Shown: one piece after another, positions 53,530-62,438 of the stretch
Layout: each line of letters begins with the position of its first letter
Position numbering within the stretch: position 1 is the first letter of the stretch
Assembly: GCA_002305955.1 (NCBI GenBank)
Contig: DBRH01000012.1
Coordinates: 62,001 to 126,000, forward strand
Source: Kosmotogaceae bacterium UBA1373
Lineage (GTDB): Bacteria; Thermotogota; Thermotogae; Petrotogales; Kosmotogaceae
Length of the DNA stretch: 64,000 bases
Reading direction: 5' to 3'
Made by a program: the position numbers and the translations under genes
The notes under the pieces: generated by a model
What the model was told of the DNA's origin: nothing
Database searches by the model: none
What the model saw: only the letters and a program-made list of their open reading frames with translations

Positions 53530-53990
53530 TCGAGAGGGTTGGTCAGGTCGAAGGCTTCACCGCCGGTTATCCTCACAAGATCTTCGAAAGTGGTCTCCAC
53601 AGCCGAGCCCGAAGTTCCCGCAGAAGGATAAACTACGTCGTATTCTCTCAACCATTCGTCGATCAGAATCTTCACTCCGTTAAGACCGAAGGGACACACA
53701 CCGCCGGGCAAGAAACCGGTTAAAGCTTCCGTTTCATCGGCGCTCGCCAGGCGGGGTTTCTCTCCGGTCACTTTCTTCAATTTTGAGGAGGAGACTTTGC
53801 GATCTCCCGGACAGACAACGAGAAAGGCCCCGTTTTTTTTGCAAACAAAAAGGATCGACTTCGCGATCTGACCGACCGCGACCCCGAGCATATCGGCTGC
53901 GGTTACGGCCGTGGGGGTGGAACCGTCGGGAAACTCGCGGTACTTCAGATCGTACCTCTCCAGAACTCTCAGGACTCTTTCGGAAATCAT
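53520..53990 (-). CDS. ybaK: YbaK/EbsC-type aminoacyl-tRNA deacylase
   Basis: This 156-residue protein belongs to the YbaK/ProX editing family, which removes wrong amino acids from tRNA (YbaK acts on Cys-tRNA-Pro). Visible landmarks are TAVTAADMLGVAVGQIAKSI (near 28), GAFLVVCPGDRKVSSSKLKK (near 54), FLPGGVCPFGL (near 93) and the conserved Lys in KSILF. It stands alone, leftward, tail-to-tail with btuD. A GGAGGAAGATG ribosome site is present. Which tRNA it edits cannot be told here. Confidence 0.9.
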   Translation of the reverse strand: MISERVLRVLERYDLKYREFPDGSTPTAVTAADMLGVAVGQIAKSILFVCKKNGAFLVVCPGDRKVSSSKLKKVTGEKPRLASADETEALTGFLPGGVCPFGLNGVKILIDEWLREYDVVYPSAGTSGSAVETTFEDLVRITGGEAFDLTNPLDQS

Positions 53991-54076
53991 CTTCCTCCTC
54001 CTTCTTTTGCACGACCATAATAGAAACAGCGTCTGAATTTCTCCTGAGCGTGATGCGCAGTGCTGTATGATCGATA

Positions 54077-55162
54077 TTATCTTCCCATATCGTTCGTTAT
54101 AACCGCCCTGGCCAGCTCATGTGCCAGCGAGGTGAAATCCTTCCCTTCGATGTTGCTGAGTACTACGACGAAAATGTCGTCTTCCACGTACCGGTTTATC
54201 CGGGTAGAGGTTCCCTTGGTGTCGCCATCGTGATAAACCAGTCGCCTGTACTGTCCGGCGATGAACTCCGTTCCCACGAAAACGCCAAGACCGGCTTCGT
54301 AAAGCTGGCTTGCAGGCGTTTCCATGATCTTCACTGACTCTCTGGATAGTATATCAGTGCCGTACAATGCCCTGTTCCAGAGATAGAGATCGTACACCGT
54401 TGAATAGAGGCCGCCGGCGCCTCCGGGCAGTCTTCTATCGACCCAGTCGGCTTCCCTGATGCACTCATTATCGATAACGTACGACTGGCAGTAATACGGG
54501 CGTGCCCATCCCGAGTCGTATTCGTTGAAATCGTAGCCGGTGCTGTTCATCCCGAGGGGCTCAAAGATATTTTCCCTCAGATATTCGTCGTATGGCATTC
54601 CGCTAACCTTTTCTATAACCACTCCCAGCAGGAAGTAAGCGCTGTTACTGTAAAGGAAGGATGTGCCTGGTTCGAACCTGAGCGGAAGCGTGGATATGTA
54701 TTCTATCTCCGCACCTTGAAGAGATTTACCGTCTTCGTAACCGCGTATCCTCTCCAGCAATTCCCCGGTGTTTATCATGGTTGGAATCCCCGAAGAGTGA
54801 TTCAACATGTATCTCAGCTGAATTTTCTCTCCGTTCGGAAAGCCTTCTATGTACATCGACAGAGGATCATCGAGCGTCAGTTCTCCTCTTTCGGCAAGCT
54901 GCAGTATCGCCGCGGCGGTGATCTGTTTCGTTATAGAGGCTATCCTGAACTTCTTTTCAGGTGTATTGGGAATTTTTCTCTCAACGTCGGCCATGCCGTA
55001 ACCGGCCGCATGGAGTATAACGTCGCCCCGGGCAACCAGAATCGCCCCCCAAAAGCCTTCGAAATCAGCGACTCTCTGAACGACCTCATTCAGGGCGTTG
55101 GCCGTGACTATTGAAGAGAAAAGCACAACGATACAGATAAACAAAGTTCTTCTCATTTCCAC
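54077..55162 (-). CDS. Exported serine hydrolase of the beta-lactamase (class C-like) family
   Basis: This 361-residue protein has a signal peptide (MEMRRTLFICIVVLFSSIVTA, cleavage near 22-23). The active-site motif is ASITKQITAAAILQLAERG near residue 75 (SxxK), followed by FLYSNSAYFLLGVVIE near 164 (YxN), and HDGDTKGTSTRINRY near 313 in place of the KTG/HxG box. These are shared by esterases and D-amino-acid peptidases as well as beta-lactamases, so antibiotic resistance should not be assumed. It is a single leftward gene, 36 bases before the sensor kinase. Confidence 0.82.
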   Translation of the reverse strand: MEMRRTLFICIVVLFSSIVTANALNEVVQRVADFEGFWGAILVARGDVILHAAGYGMADVERKIPNTPEKKFRIASITKQITAAAILQLAERGELTLDDPLSMYIEGFPNGEKIQLRYMLNHSSGIPTMINTGELLERIRGYEDGKSLQGAEIEYISTLPLRFEPGTSFLYSNSAYFLLGVVIEKVSGMPYDEYLRENIFEPLGMNSTGYDFNEYDSGWARPYYCQSYVIDNECIREADWVDRRLPGGAGGLYSTVYDLYLWNRALYGTDILSRESVKIMETPASQLYEAGLGVFVGTEFIAGQYRRLVYHDGDTKGTSTRINRYVEDDIFVVVLSNIEGKDFTSLAHELARAVITNDMGR

Positions 55163-55197
55163 TTCCTTTCAAATCATGTTCCCCTTGTTGGCCGGCT

Positions 55198-58008
55198 TCA
55201 CCAGAGCTTTCGCCGGAGTTTTTCCAGTTGCGATAAGATATCTGAGAGCTCGGTTTTCCTGAGGTTTTTCGCTGCGATTTCTAGCTTCGAACCGAGCTCG
55301 GATATCTCTTCTACCCCGTACATCCTGCCAGATCCCTTGAGGCTGTGCCCCTCGCGCGCCAGAGATTCGAAATCCCCTCTTTCAAGTAGCGAGCGGATCA
55401 ACTCGATCGTGTTCCCTATATGTTTTCCGTACTCCTCGAACATCTCTGAAGCCTCTTCGAGTGTCAGCCCCATCTCTCTGGCGAATATCTCTATCTTCTC
55501 GTCGGAGGGACTTCTGTTGCCGCCACCATCGGTGGCGTTCAAAGTCAACGTTTCACGCTTTTTTCCGGTCTTGCCGTATATTCCGGTGTAATACCTCACC
55601 GTTTCGATAAGATCGGTTTGCTTTACGGGTTTGCCGAGGAAGCCGTCGCACCCGGCCGAGATCGATCTCTCCTCGTCTCCTTGCATCGTGTGGGCGGTGA
55701 GGGCGACGATGGGCATTTTGAAACCTTCGTCTCTCAAAATTCTGGTAGCCTCGTAACCGTCCATGACGGGCATCTGCATATCCATCAGAACCAGTACATA
55801 TTTTTCGCGTCTCACCAGTTCTGTCGCTTCGAGACCGTTGCTGGCGATATTCACCAGGTATCCCGCCTTTTCCAGAATCTTTTTTATAAGGAATTGGTTG
55901 GCTTCGTTGTCCTCCACGACGAGAACTCTGCTTTCTTCAACACCGATCGGCGTGAAATCGATGTGTTCGCGGATCTTTCCGATCAGTTCCTCCTCTTTCA
56001 CCGGTTTCTGGATGACCTCCTGAACCCACTCCCCGGCTTCCACTTCCCCTCCTGAAGAAGATATCACACCGATAACTATCGACCCACCGAGATCTTCCAG
56101 CGCTTCGAAAACCCCGGATCTCTCTGTGGGCATATCCATTATCACCAGAGAGGCCCCGAATTCTCTGATAGCCCTGGCCGTGTCCTTGAGGTTTTTAACA
56201 ACTTCGAACTGTATCCCGTTCCTTTTAAGCATCGCTCCGATTATCGTCGAAAAATCCTCGCTGGGCGAGGCAAGAATTATCTTGCCCGATTTGACCTGCT
56301 CGGGTCTTGCCTTCTCTTTCGGTGCCTCTTTCGATAAAGGCGAAGGAATTCTGACAGTCACTTTAGAGCCTTCGTTGATCTTACTCTCGAACCTTATGAT
56401 CCCGTTCATGAGCTCAACTATTCTCCTGGTTATTGTGAGACCAAGACCGGTGCCTCCGAACTTTCTGGACATCGTACCGTCGGCCTGTGTGAAAGGCTCG
56501 AAGATCTTGTCGATCTGATCGGCCGAGACCCCGGTGCCAGTATCCTGCACGACGTACGTCAGATTTGAAGCGTCGTAATTCACGATTATGGATACATAAC
56601 CCTGATTGGTGAATTTCAAACCGTTGGAAACCAGGTTGGTCAGTACCTGCCGTACCCTGAATTCATCCCCATCCACAAACTCCGGCACATCTTCCGTTAA
56701 GCTGTGAGCCAGGTGGAGCCCCTTGGAGTAGGCCATGGGCAAATACGTTTCGACGATCTCTTTCACCAGTTTCGAGGGGTTGTAAGGGGCTATGAAAAGC
56801 TCCAGTCTGGCCGCTTCGATCTTCGAGAGATCCAGTACATCGTTTATCAGGCTCAGAAGATGTTCGCCGCTCCTGTAGATGGTTTTAAGGTATTTCAATC
56901 TCTCTAGACTGCCTTCATCGCTCATCAGCAGTTCGGTGAAACCGAGTATCGCGTTCATCGGCGTCCTCATTTCGTGGGACATGTTGGCGAGAAACTCCGA
57001 TTTCATCTTGCTGGCCTGCTGGGCCTCCCTGGATACCTTTCTCATTAGTTCGTTGGAGTTCTTAAGCCTGTCGAGAGTCCTCTCAATGAATACCATCGTG
57101 TCGTTGAGACCGGAGGCTATCTCGCCTAGTTCATCGTCGGATTTCAAAGTTACTCTCGAGAAGTAACCTTTTTTGATCGACTCGAAGCCCTTAAGAAGCT
57201 CTGAGAGGGCTCTGGAGATATAGGAATTCAACGATAAAGAGAGCAAGAAAGAAAATGCGAAGACTCCCACGACGACGAGAATTAGAATCGGCAGGACTCT
57301 GTTCTTCAGAAGTACGAGCAAGCCCTCCGACTGGAGGACGTATATAGTGGCCCCGCCGATGGAGACCTTATCGACTAGAAAGAGCGAGCCGGAACTCAAG
57401 AAACTGAAGGCCGGGCGCACCTCGCTCACAGTGAAGGGAATCTCTTTAGACCAGCTCTCTTCGTCGAGAACGGTTCTTACATAGAGTCCCGAGTCGGAAA
57501 ACTCCTTCGGGATGACGAAATGTTCTTCCATTAGCAGAAAGGCTATCGCATCCTGGCCGAGAAAACCCGATAGGCTCTCTATCTCGGCGCTATCGAAAGT
57601 TATGCCGACGATGTACGGTATCTCGTCGCTGATCATTGTAGAGTAATAAATGAGCTGACTGTTGACCATCTTGAAACCATTTCCCGCGCTCGACATATCG
57701 TTCAGGGAATCCTGCGGGAGTCCCGGTCTGTTGCGAAGGATAACCGTGCTTTCACCCTTCTCAACCAGCAGGTCTAGGTTGTTGTCTATGAAGCCCTCCA
57801 TCGAGTAACCATCGACATAAGACTTGAAATCGCGTCTCAAGTCTATAAACCATCTGTAAACCGCCTGTTTTTTAGATTCTAGATAGTTCGTATATTCATC
57901 GGTGGCGGCTTTGACAAATATCACCGAGAGAAGAACTATAAGAACAACCAGAACAGCCAGAACAAAGATAAAAAACTGCAGGGATATCTTTCTGCTTAAC
58001 CTTTTCAT
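55198..58008 (-). CDS. Hybrid sensor histidine kinase with two receivers and HPt domain
   Basis: This 936-residue membrane kinase has helix 1 near residues 10-32, a sensor region of about 200 residues outside the cell, helix 2 near 237-260 and a HAMP-like linker to about 310. The dimerisation box is FLANMSHEMRTPMNAILGF with His345, and the ATPase has NLVSNGLKFTNQG near 458, QDTGTGVS near 489 and KFGGTGLGLTITRRIVE near 516. Receiver 1 (about 576-690) keeps Asp625 but lacks the early acidic pair; receiver 2 (about 695-805) is complete with VLVVEDN and Asp743. The HPt site is EGHSLKGSG with His888. A four-step phosphorelay is implied; no response regulator gene is adjacent. Confidence 0.93.
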   Translation of the reverse strand: MKRLSRKISLQFFIFVLAVLVVLIVLLSVIFVKAATDEYTNYLESKKQAVYRWFIDLRRDFKSYVDGYSMEGFIDNNLDLLVEKGESTVILRNRPGLPQDSLNDMSSAGNGFKMVNSQLIYYSTMISDEIPYIVGITFDSAEIESLSGFLGQDAIAFLLMEEHFVIPKEFSDSGLYVRTVLDEESWSKEIPFTVSEVRPAFSFLSSGSLFLVDKVSIGGATIYVLQSEGLLVLLKNRVLPILILVVVGVFAFSFLLSLSLNSYISRALSELLKGFESIKKGYFSRVTLKSDDELGEIASGLNDTMVFIERTLDRLKNSNELMRKVSREAQQASKMKSEFLANMSHEMRTPMNAILGFTELLMSDEGSLERLKYLKTIYRSGEHLLSLINDVLDLSKIEAARLELFIAPYNPSKLVKEIVETYLPMAYSKGLHLAHSLTEDVPEFVDGDEFRVRQVLTNLVSNGLKFTNQGYVSIIVNYDASNLTYVVQDTGTGVSADQIDKIFEPFTQADGTMSRKFGGTGLGLTITRRIVELMNGIIRFESKINEGSKVTVRIPSPLSKEAPKEKARPEQVKSGKIILASPSEDFSTIIGAMLKRNGIQFEVVKNLKDTARAIREFGASLVIMDMPTERSGVFEALEDLGGSIVIGVISSSGGEVEAGEWVQEVIQKPVKEEELIGKIREHIDFTPIGVEESRVLVVEDNEANQFLIKKILEKAGYLVNIASNGLEATELVRREKYVLVLMDMQMPVMDGYEATRILRDEGFKMPIVALTAHTMQGDEERSISAGCDGFLGKPVKQTDLIETVRYYTGIYGKTGKKRETLTLNATDGGGNRSPSDEKIEIFAREMGLTLEEASEMFEEYGKHIGNTIELIRSLLERGDFESLAREGHSLKGSGRMYGVEEISELGSKLEIAAKNLRKTELSDILSQLEKLRRKLW

Positions 58009-58055
58009 AGCCCCTCCCGTCCGAAAAGAAGCTTCTCCCCCGACCCTTTGAACGA

Positions 58056-58559
58056 TCAGTGAACGCTCTTTTGCCCGGCATCGAACTCCCAGTATGCGCT
58101 TCCCCTTGAAGAATTCAGCGATAGACTGTACCGGCTCCCTGTATCTATGTAAGCCGATAAAGCTAGAACAAGCCTTCCGGAGCTCACCACAATGAGAGGA
58201 TTATATCTGACGGTCTGTACGATTGAACCGTCACCTATCAAAAAGAGATCGGCCCACGAGTCTTCTATAGGCTGTCCGCGCCTGCATCTACCGCTCACGG
58301 ATATATATTCAAAATCGACCCGACTCCAATCTGGCGGTAGTTCGAAGATCATCAGACCGATTAAGTTTTCGATTTCTATTTCCAGTTCATTCAATGCAGA
58401 GATCGGGATCACCGTGACTGTAGCCTGGAAATCTGTAAAGGAGATGCTTCTCTCTAGAGTCGGATCCGTATCCAGCGAGAGAATATCATCGGCTAAAACC
58501 ACACCGAAAATATTTGAGATAAGCACCATAAAAAGAGCGATTATCGAGATTCTCTTCAT
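58056..58559 (-). CDS. Exported protein of unknown function
   Basis: I do not recognise this 167-residue protein. It starts with a signal peptide (MKRISIIALFMVLISNIFGV, cleavage near residue 24), followed by a strand-rich mature part such as FTDFQATVTVIPISALNELE near 42 and YNPLIVVSSGRLVLALSAYI near 118. It could be a small surface or periplasmic ligand-binding protein. The ATG at 58559 follows GCGGAGGTATTC. It lies 47 bases before the sensor kinase on the same strand, so it may be part of the same signal path (inference). Confidence 0.65.
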   Translation of the reverse strand: MKRISIIALFMVLISNIFGVVLADDILSLDTDPTLERSISFTDFQATVTVIPISALNELEIEIENLIGLMIFELPPDWSRVDFEYISVSGRCRRGQPIEDSWADLFLIGDGSIVQTVRYNPLIVVSSGRLVLALSAYIDTGSRYSLSLNSSRGSAYWEFDAGQKSVH

Positions 58560-58659
58560 GAATACCTCCGCAAATCCCGAAAGGAGTCGCCGTAATCGCC
58601 CCTCCGGGGTCATATAGATTATAGTATCTTTCGCATCTTTCTCCCAATCCGCAACCGAA

Positions 58660-58870
58660 CTTGTGAGTTTCCCGTTAAGGGACCTCATCGTTACCCACGA
58701 GTTTGTCGTGTCAGTCTGCCCTCGCTTAACGATGTCTCTGGCTCCTAATAAGAACGGTTGTTGGTTGCGCATAGCAGGTTGTGCAGTGAAAACCACGAGA
58801 ATGAAAGAGCCTTTCGAGAGGTTCGATACGCTCTTCCGCTTTTTCGAAAGACGGGTCCACAGTCTTTGTT
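58660..58870. repeat. Degenerate repeat-like non-coding gap
   Basis: Within the 376-base gap between the exported protein and the PAS-GAF gene, GGTTGTTGGTTGCG (about 58757), CGCTTTTTCGAAAGACGGGTCC (read as CGCTTTTTCGAA and AGACGGGTCC, ending about 58858) resemble stretches at 23184-23200 and 23329-23494 in the permease gap. No open frame here is supported by a ribosome site. I treat it as a decayed copy of the same family. Confidence 0.4.
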
Positions 58871-58899
58871 AAACATCAACTTCCGGGCAACTTTAACTG

Positions 58900-58905
58900 T
58901 ATAAT
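58900..58905 (+). promoter_or_regulatory. -10 box for the PAS-GAF gene
   Basis: TATAAT at 58900-58905 lies 30 bases before the ATG at 58936. CAACTT (58877-58882) at 17 bases is a poor -35. Confidence 0.4.
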
Positions 58906-58935
58906 ATATTATTGATTTTTTGGCTGGGGGAAGCT

Positions 58936-59994
58936 ATGGAAACGATAAAGGTTTATATTCTAGATAACGGTTCCTCGGAGTTGAATTCGGTTTTCAGAAA
59001 GATCTCCAGAATCAAAGGAAACATCCAGATCACTATTTTGACGGAGGAGCTGGCAAGTAAAAACAATCTTCAGAACGATCGTTGCGAAAGGGCGAACAAC
59101 CTTCTAAAGACGAAATACGAGGGCTTTTCGAACCTCATCGAAGATCTCGTCTTTCTTGTGAAGCTGGATGATCCGGCCAATCCGGGAAAGATAGTCGAGA
59201 TAAACAACAGGGTTGTTGAAAAATTGGGGTACTCTTATGAAACTCTTTTGAGTAAGAGCTTTTACTCGCTGATGAGTGATCCCGATGGTGATTTCGGCTT
59301 AATAAGGGCCGATCTGACGTTAAAAGGCAGATGCAATTTCAATTCATCCCTGACAGGCAGCGATGGTTCGATGCTGCCCGTTGAAATGTGGATGAAGGTA
59401 CTGGATCTTCAGGGGGATATAGTCACCATGGTTGTCGCCAGAGACCAGAGCTCTTATGAAAAGATACAGGCAGAATTACAGTGGAGACTAGAGTTCGAAA
59501 AGGTGATATCGAAAGTATCGGGAATTCTCAAGGACTACGATGATATAGACAGGGCAATCGACAAGGCACTCGCCGAGCTCTGCCGTTTGACCGGAGCCGA
59601 CAGATCTTACGTATTTCTCTTCGATCACGAATCCGACACCATGAGCAACACGCATGAATGGTGCAGAGAAGGCGTCCAATCTGAGAAAGAGACTCTCCAG
59701 AAGCTTCAATTGAGCGATTATCCCTGGTGGATGAAAGAGCTCCAGAGGGGCGAGGTTATGAACATAGTCGTCGATGGACTTCCGGAAGATGCTAAACCCG
59801 AGGCAGAGGTTATGAGAAGACAGAAAATACAGTCTCTGGTTGTGATTCCGATTTTCGCGAGGCAAAAACTGGTAGGTTTCGCCGGTCTGGACAGTCTGGA
59901 AGGTTACTTCGAATGGAGCGGCGCCGATATAGAGCTTCTGAAGGTCTTCGTGTCCCTCATTTCAGAAGTCGTTGGTTATTCGCTTTTGACCTGA
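58936..59994 (+). CDS. PAS-GAF sensory protein without output domain
   Basis: This 352-residue cytoplasmic protein starts with a small region (METIKVYILDNGSSELNSVF), then a PAS domain (about residues 60-185; IVEINNRVVEKLGYSYETLL) and a GAF domain (about 200-348; ALAELCRLTGADRSYVFLFD, then IPIFARQKLVGFAGLDS). No kinase, GGDEF or DNA-binding part follows, so it likely passes its signal to another protein such as the hybrid kinase nearby. GGGGGAAGCT lies just before the ATG; earlier in-frame codons lack one. It stands alone. Confidence 0.75.
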   Translation: METIKVYILDNGSSELNSVFRKISRIKGNIQITILTEELASKNNLQNDRCERANNLLKTKYEGFSNLIEDLVFLVKLDDPANPGKIVEINNRVVEKLGYSYETLLSKSFYSLMSDPDGDFGLIRADLTLKGRCNFNSSLTGSDGSMLPVEMWMKVLDLQGDIVTMVVARDQSSYEKIQAELQWRLEFEKVISKVSGILKDYDDIDRAIDKALAELCRLTGADRSYVFLFDHESDTMSNTHEWCREGVQSEKETLQKLQLSDYPWWMKELQRGEVMNIVVDGLPEDAKPEAEVMRRQKIQSLVVIPIFARQKLVGFAGLDSLEGYFEWSGADIELLKVFVSLISEVVGYSLLT

Positions 59995-60312
59995 GAGTAA
60001 GGAACAATCTCCTTAAGAAAAGTCAACTCCCTCTATACCCCTTCTGAGGACATTAAACCCGATTGGAAAGTCCTATCTTTGATATGTTACCGAATATCTA
60101 CTCTTTGTTGCACTTGTTTACAGTAAATTCTTCTCCTAAATGCTAATATTCCAACAATACAAAAAAACACGCAAATCTCCGCATAAGTGAACACAGAGTC
60201 ATTTTTTTGCGCTTATTGACTTTAGGTGATTCTAAAAGCACCTGGCGACGCTTGAAAATCAATTTTGGGTTAGTCTCATTTACTTGTCACCACTTCAGGA
60301 GGAGGTAAGAGT
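59995..60312. other. Non-coding gap before livJ
   Basis: This AT-rich stretch carries no open frame with a ribosome site. I see no convincing promoter: TTGTTT with TAAATG (spacing 17, near 60116) and TTGACT near 60217 are both weak. AGGAGGAGG at the end is the livJ ribosome site. No structured RNA is recognised. Confidence 0.5.
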
Positions 60313-61416
60313 ATGAGAAAACTCGTTCTTATTGTACTGGTCGTCTTTCTTTCCGTTTCCGCGTTCTCGACAATCAAAGTAGGGGCTATTCTTCCGATGA
60401 CGGGTGGGGTAGCAGCCTTCGGACAGATGATCTGGCAGGGTGTTCAGCTAGCCAATGAGCTCTTTCCGCAGGTTTTAGGACAGGAAATCGAAATTGTTCT
60501 TCTCGACAACAATTCCGACAAGGTCCAGGCTGTGAACACAACCCGTCGTGCCATCGAACAGGATAAAGTAGTAGCCATCATTGGGCAGGTAATAAGCTCA
60601 AACACCATCGCAGGGGGTACCGTGGCAGAAGAGAGCGGCGTTGCGATGGTCTCTCCGAGTTCCACCAACCCTCTCGTGACACAGGATCGTAAATACGTTT
60701 CCCGTGTTTGTTTCAGCGATCCATTTCAGGGTGTTGCGGCCGCGCTGCTGGCCTTCAACAACATGGGAGCTAAAAACGTAGCCGTCTTTGTAGACGTTGA
60801 GCAGGACTACGCTGTCGGTTTCGCCAACTTCTTCAAAGATACGGCAATTGAACTCGGCGGAACCGTCTTCTACGAATACTACAAGTCGGGGGATCAGGAT
60901 TTCACCGCCCAGATTTCCGATGCTCTCTCGAAGAATGCGGACGCCTTTTTCATCCCCGGTTACTACCAGGAGATAGCTCTAATTGCCATTCAGGCGCGTC
61001 AGCTGGGTTTCTACGACCCCATAATCGCCGGTGACGGAGCTGCCGTTCCCGAGACCATAGAGATCGGCGGTGCGGCCGTAAACGGTCTCTATTTCACCAC
61101 CCACTACGATTCTGGTAGTCCGGCAGTTACAGATAACGCAAAGCTCTTCGTCGAAGCCTACACCAAAAAGTATGGAGAGGCACCGGGAACGTTCACCGCG
61201 CTGGGCTTCGATACTTACCTGGTGATAAGAGATGCCATCGAACGTGCAGGAAGCACCGATCGCGAAGCGATCGCCCAGGCCGTGCGCCAGACCAAAGACT
61301 TTCCGGCCGTAACCGGTATCATCACCATCAACGAGTCCGGTGATGCCATAAAGTCCGTAGCGATCGTGAAGATAGAGAACGGTAAGTTCGTGTACGATAC
61401 GACTATAAATCCGTAA
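60313..61416 (+). CDS. livJ: Branched-chain amino-acid ABC transporter, substrate-binding protein
   Basis: This 367-residue protein has a signal peptide (MRKLVLIVLVVFLSVSAFS, cleavage near 19) and the class I Leu/Ile/Val fold. Landmarks are IKVGAILPMTGGVAAFGQ near residue 21, GQVISSNTIAGGTVAEESGV near 92, SPSSTNPLVTQDRKYVSRVC near 116 and FIPGYYQEIALIAIQARQLG near 214. No lipobox Cys is present. A strong hairpin lies after the stop, before livH, so the binding protein can be made in excess of the membrane parts. Ligand could be another small molecule; amino acids are the family default. Confidence 0.9.
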   Translation: MRKLVLIVLVVFLSVSAFSTIKVGAILPMTGGVAAFGQMIWQGVQLANELFPQVLGQEIEIVLLDNNSDKVQAVNTTRRAIEQDKVVAIIGQVISSNTIAGGTVAEESGVAMVSPSSTNPLVTQDRKYVSRVCFSDPFQGVAAALLAFNNMGAKNVAVFVDVEQDYAVGFANFFKDTAIELGGTVFYEYYKSGDQDFTAQISDALSKNADAFFIPGYYQEIALIAIQARQLGFYDPIIAGDGAAVPETIEIGGAAVNGLYFTTHYDSGSPAVTDNAKLFVEAYTKKYGEAPGTFTALGFDTYLVIRDAIERAGSTDREAIAQAVRQTKDFPAVTGIITINESGDAIKSVAIVKIENGKFVYDTTINP

Positions 61417-61423
61417 TGGAATC

Positions 61424-61446
61424 GGGGGACCGCACGGTCCCCCTTT
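61424..61446 (+). terminator. Hairpin between livJ and livH
   Basis: GGGGGACC (61424-61431) pairs perfectly with GGTCCCCC (61436-61443) around GCAC, followed by TTT and CCCTTC. The T-run is short, so partial read-through into livHMG is expected. Confidence 0.75.
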
Positions 61447-61492
61447 CCCTTCGCCTTCTTCACTCGGACAGAACGCAGCCGGAGGTGTAGAT

Positions 61493-62434
61493 TTGGATCC
61501 AAAGACCCTTCTTCAAAATTTCGTTAATGGTCTCAGTCTCGGTTCACTTTATGCGCTGATAGCGATCGGTTATACTATGGTCTATGGTATTTTGAGACTC
61601 ATCAACTTCGCTCACGGTGACATCTTTATGATGGCCGCATACTTCACTTTTTTCTTTGTAACGCTCACACAGTTGCCCTGGTATTTTGCCGCAATTTTTG
61701 CGATAGCCAGTGCGGCCGTGCTGGGATTTGGTGTTGACAGAATTGCGTACAAGCCCATAAGGAAGGCGCCGAGAATATCGGCTTTGATTACCGCAATCGG
61801 TGTTTCCTTCTTTCTGGAGAGTCTGGCAGTCGTTATATTTTCCGGTATTCCCAGGTCCTTCAGAACCATCTTCCCGCAGTTCCTGAACGAAATGATAATT
61901 CTCGGAGGTCACATGGAAGTGAAGTACGGCCAGGAGGTAATCTTGGGCGGTATAAGGTTCCCCATAATCTCCGTTGTCACACTAATTGTAACTGCGGTCG
62001 CCATAGTATTTCTATGGTGGTTCATCTACAAAACGAAAATCGGAATGGCCATGAGGTCGGTCTCGGTCGATATACCGACAACATCGCTGATGGGAGTCAA
62101 CGTCGACAGAATCATAGGCATGACTTTCGCTCTCGGTTCGGCGCTGGCAGGCGTAGGTGGCATACTCTGGGCGGTTAGATATCCCCAGGTATGGCCGTAC
62201 ATGGGCTTCATACCGGGCATGAAGGCCTTCGTTGCCGCTGTTTTCGGCGGTATAGGTTCCGTGCCGGGCGCGGTTATGGGTGGCCTGATACTCGGTATAA
62301 CCGAGGTTATGATGGTTGGCCTCTTCCCCGGAGCGGCCGGGTACAGAGACGCATTCGCATTTTTCATACTCATAATAATCCTCTCGGTCAAACCTTCCGG
62401 TCTCCTCGGAAAACCAGAGCTAGTAAAGGTGTGA
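61493..62434 (+). CDS. livH: Branched-chain amino-acid ABC transporter permease LivH
   Basis: This 313-residue permease has about eight helices. Family phrases are LSLGSLYALIAIGYTMVYGI near residue 15, INFAHGDIFMMAAY near 38, SVDIPTTSLMGVNVDRIIGM near 183 and VFGGIGSVPGAVMGG near 257. The start is TTG, eight bases after GGAGGTG. It lies 76 bases after livJ, across the hairpin, and four bases before livM. Confidence 0.94.
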   Translation: MDPKTLLQNFVNGLSLGSLYALIAIGYTMVYGILRLINFAHGDIFMMAAYFTFFFVTLTQLPWYFAAIFAIASAAVLGFGVDRIAYKPIRKAPRISALITAIGVSFFLESLAVVIFSGIPRSFRTIFPQFLNEMIILGGHMEVKYGQEVILGGIRFPIISVVTLIVTAVAIVFLWWFIYKTKIGMAMRSVSVDIPTTSLMGVNVDRIIGMTFALGSALAGVGGILWAVRYPQVWPYMGFIPGMKAFVAAVFGGIGSVPGAVMGGLILGITEVMMVGLFPGAAGYRDAFAFFILIIILSVKPSGLLGKPELVKV

Positions 62435-62438
62435 TGAG

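Noticed and set aside
58560..58796. N-terminal extension of the 58056-58559 exported protein
   Set aside because: The extension precedes a clear signal peptide and would destroy its function; a good ribosome site lies at the shorter start.
60240..60256. Sigma-54-type site TGGCGACGCTTGA before livJ
   Set aside because: The distance between the GG and the second element is two bases too short and the -12 GC is absent.
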